Below, one piece after another: positions 6,341-7,461 of a stretch of 7,461 nucleotides of DNA. How positions within the stretch are numbered: position 1 is the stretch's first letter; the number at the start of each line of letters is the position of its first letter. The notes beneath the pieces are model-generated. The model was not told where the DNA came from. It ran no database searches and saw only the letters and a program-made list of their open reading frames with translations. The position numbers were made by a program, and so were the translations under genes. Source of the DNA: Planctomycetota bacterium (GTDB lineage Bacteria > Planctomycetota > UBA1135 > UBA2386); assembly GCA_020425885.1 (NCBI GenBank), contig JAGQRA010000890.1:1-7461 (forward strand). Direction: 5' to 3'.

Positions 6341-7461
6341 GCGATCACCACCGATCCGACGGTGGTGGACCTCGGCATCGGCGACGTCGGCCAGCAGTTC
6401 GTGGACGGTGTGTTCGGCGCGCTGCGCGGCGAGGCTGTGCGGTTGCACTTCGAGCCAGCGGGTGATGCTGCACCGGGCGGCGGCCCAATCGCCGTGTTCG
6501 AGTCGCAGCTGGCATTGATCGCCGAGGACCGTCGCGTCGGAGCCGGCCGCGGCGAGGATCCGTTCGAACGCGCGGTCGGCGCCGGCGAAGTCGCCGGTCC
6601 GTGCCGCCACGGCCGCGTCGAGGCGCAGCACGCGCGGTTCGCCCGGTGCCAGCGCCGCGGCATGTGCCGCCAGGGCGCGGACCAGCGCGATGTCGCCGGT
6701 CTGCAACACCATGTCGGCGTAGTCGAGGACGAGATCGACGTCACGCGGGCTCCTGGCGACGAGATCGCGGTAGGCCGCCGTCGCCGCGTCGCGATGGCCG
6801 AGGCGCGCCAGCATCGTCGCCATGCAGCTGCGCGCGGTGAAGTCGGGCTCCGGCATCGCCCGGTAGGCGCTGAGCGCCGCCTCGTGCGCGGCGCGCGCGG
6901 CATCGGTTTCGCCGAGCGTCCACAGCGTCTCGCCGAGGTAGAAGCGGACCAGGGCGGCGTCGGCATCGGTCACCGCCAACCGGCGCGCGAACATCGGCAG
7001 CGCGGCCCGCGGATCATTGGTCCAGGCCGCGATCTGTCCGAGGTGGAGCAGGGCCTTCTCATGATCCGGCTCGCGCTCGAGCACCGCGGCATAGAGGACG
7101 CGGGCGCGGTCGTAGCTGCGGCGGAAGAACAGCTCGTCGGCGGCCTGCACGCGCTGCTCGGTCGTGGCCTCGGGGTCCGCGGCCAGGCGCTGCAGCCATT
7201 CGAGCGCCTCGTCCTCGATGCTCAGGGCGAACAGCGCGTCGACGAGCCGCGGCACCGCCCGCGATCGGATGCCCTCGATCGCCACCAGCCGTCGCCATTC
7301 GCTCAGCGCGCCGGCCCCGTCGTCGCTGAACTCGAGCAGCTCGGCCAGTTCGAAGCGGTTGTCGAGGTCTTCGGGTACGAGCTTCCCGACGCGTCGGCGG
7401 GCCTCGATCTGGGCCGGCACCAGGTCGGCCCACACCGCGCGTTCGAGCCAGAAGCGGGCCA
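5405..7461 (-). CDS. pelB: PelB, TPR scaffold and outer-membrane porin for Pel export (C-terminal part, start beyond right edge)
   Basis: PelB exports Pel: periplasmic TPR repeats guide the polymer and the modifying enzyme PelA, and a C-terminal beta-barrel conducts the polymer through the outer membrane. The frame is open to the right edge, giving 684 full residues; Pseudomonas PelB has 1193, so roughly the N-terminal 40-45% is probably missing. Window residues 1 to about 365 are alpha-helical TPR-like repeats, e.g. LGETDAARAAHEAALSAYR, LGHRDAATAAYRDLV and GDFAGADRAFERIL. From about residue 373 (near 6340) the pattern changes to alternating polar/hydrophobic strands rich in Trp, Tyr and Gly (TSIAATGTWML, WHELWDEPLAAAGLG, GNGYWASAYAGVDRL). 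It ends LHLQVVLRW, with the terminal aromatic expected of a BAM substrate. The barrel is about 310 residues, matching the 16-strand PelB barrel. The first in-window GTG (7435) is not a real start. The stop overlaps the pelD start by 7 nt. Confidence 0.92.
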   Translation of the reverse strand, partial: ARFWLERAVWADLVPAQIEARRRVGKLVPEDLDNRFELAELLEFSDDGAGALSEWRRLVAIEGIRSRAVPRLVDALFALSIEDEALEWLQRLAADPEATTEQRVQAADELFFRRSYDRARVLYAAVLEREPDHEKALLHLGQIAAWTNDPRAALPMFARRLAVTDADAALVRFYLGETLWTLGETDAARAAHEAALSAYRAMPEPDFTARSCMATMLARLGHRDAATAAYRDLVARSPRDVDLVLDYADMVLQTGDIALVRALAAHAAALAPGEPRVLRLDAAVAARTGDFAGADRAFERILAAAGSDATVLGDQCQLRLEHGDWAAARCSITRWLEVQPHSLAAQRAEHTVHELLADVADAEVHHRRIGGDRMTSIAATGTWMLDERHWLQGRLAAVSQRGMTTSGNGAATADYARIDAAFGIRPWRSDRLAFGLSAAPGCNGDTPVGAFAVGNFEWKEPVLSLQLRLGWHELWDEPLAAAGLGGRRTSIESTSHLELGNGYWASAYAGVDRLDLDPSSGPHRSDLRWRGSAALGFRIVDGDIAMASRFDPLTVPAGPDSPFLAAEPDTTRPWLCNAWVGWQTAHLLGDADLTGALPLLRRDDHLTGSVRVDHHVARAFGLSTTGYAGIDTNRGSSVYGLEAGVTWRPAFGTEVTLAGSHGAALGRSDGSHDRQLHLQVVLRW
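5419..5424 (-). promoter_or_regulatory. Shine-Dalgarno of pelD
   Basis: AGGTGG on the minus strand, 7 nt upstream of the pelD ATG and within the last codons of pelB. It supports initiation at the ATGGTAG overlap. Confidence 0.7.

Overview
The window is one continuous stretch of minus-strand coding sequence: the middle of a Pel exopolysaccharide gene cluster. It is G+C-rich (roughly two thirds by eye, with strong third-position GC). It encodes an outer-membrane beta-barrel porin, so the host is a Gram-negative (diderm) bacterium. A high-GC proteobacterium or relative fits, but the sequence alone does not fix the taxon.

In transcription order (right to left) the genes are: the 3' part of pelB (periplasmic TPR scaffold plus outer-membrane porin, 7461 down to 5405); pelD (inner-membrane c-di-GMP receptor, 5411 to 2826); pelE (inner-membrane TPR protein, 2833 to 1814); pelF (cytoplasmic GT4 glycosyltransferase, 1817 to 300); and the 5' part of pelG (polytopic inner-membrane protein, 298 to the left edge). 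The first four genes overlap by 7, 8 and 4 nt, and pelG starts 1 nt after the pelF stop. There is no intergenic space for an internal promoter or terminator, so the genes are almost certainly one translationally coupled operon whose promoter lies beyond the right edge.

Together, PelF polymerises nucleotide-sugar precursor, PelD/PelE/PelF/PelG form the inner-membrane synthase controlled by c-di-GMP binding to PelD, and PelB takes the polymer across the periplasm and outer membrane. pelA (deacetylase/hydrolase) is not in the window. pelC, which sits between pelB and pelD in Pseudomonas, is absent from that position.

The main novelty is pelD. At 861 residues it is nearly twice the length of the Pseudomonas protein (455 aa). 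After the usual four membrane segments, coiled coil, GAF domain and degenerate GGDEF domain with an intact RxxD c-di-GMP site, it continues. It has what looks like a second degenerate GGDEF domain that also keeps an RxxD motif in register (RVTD), then about 135 residues of acidic, Pro/Gln/Glu-rich low-complexity sequence, and a short C-terminal helix. This suggests a variant Pel synthase with two potential c-di-GMP sites per receptor subunit.
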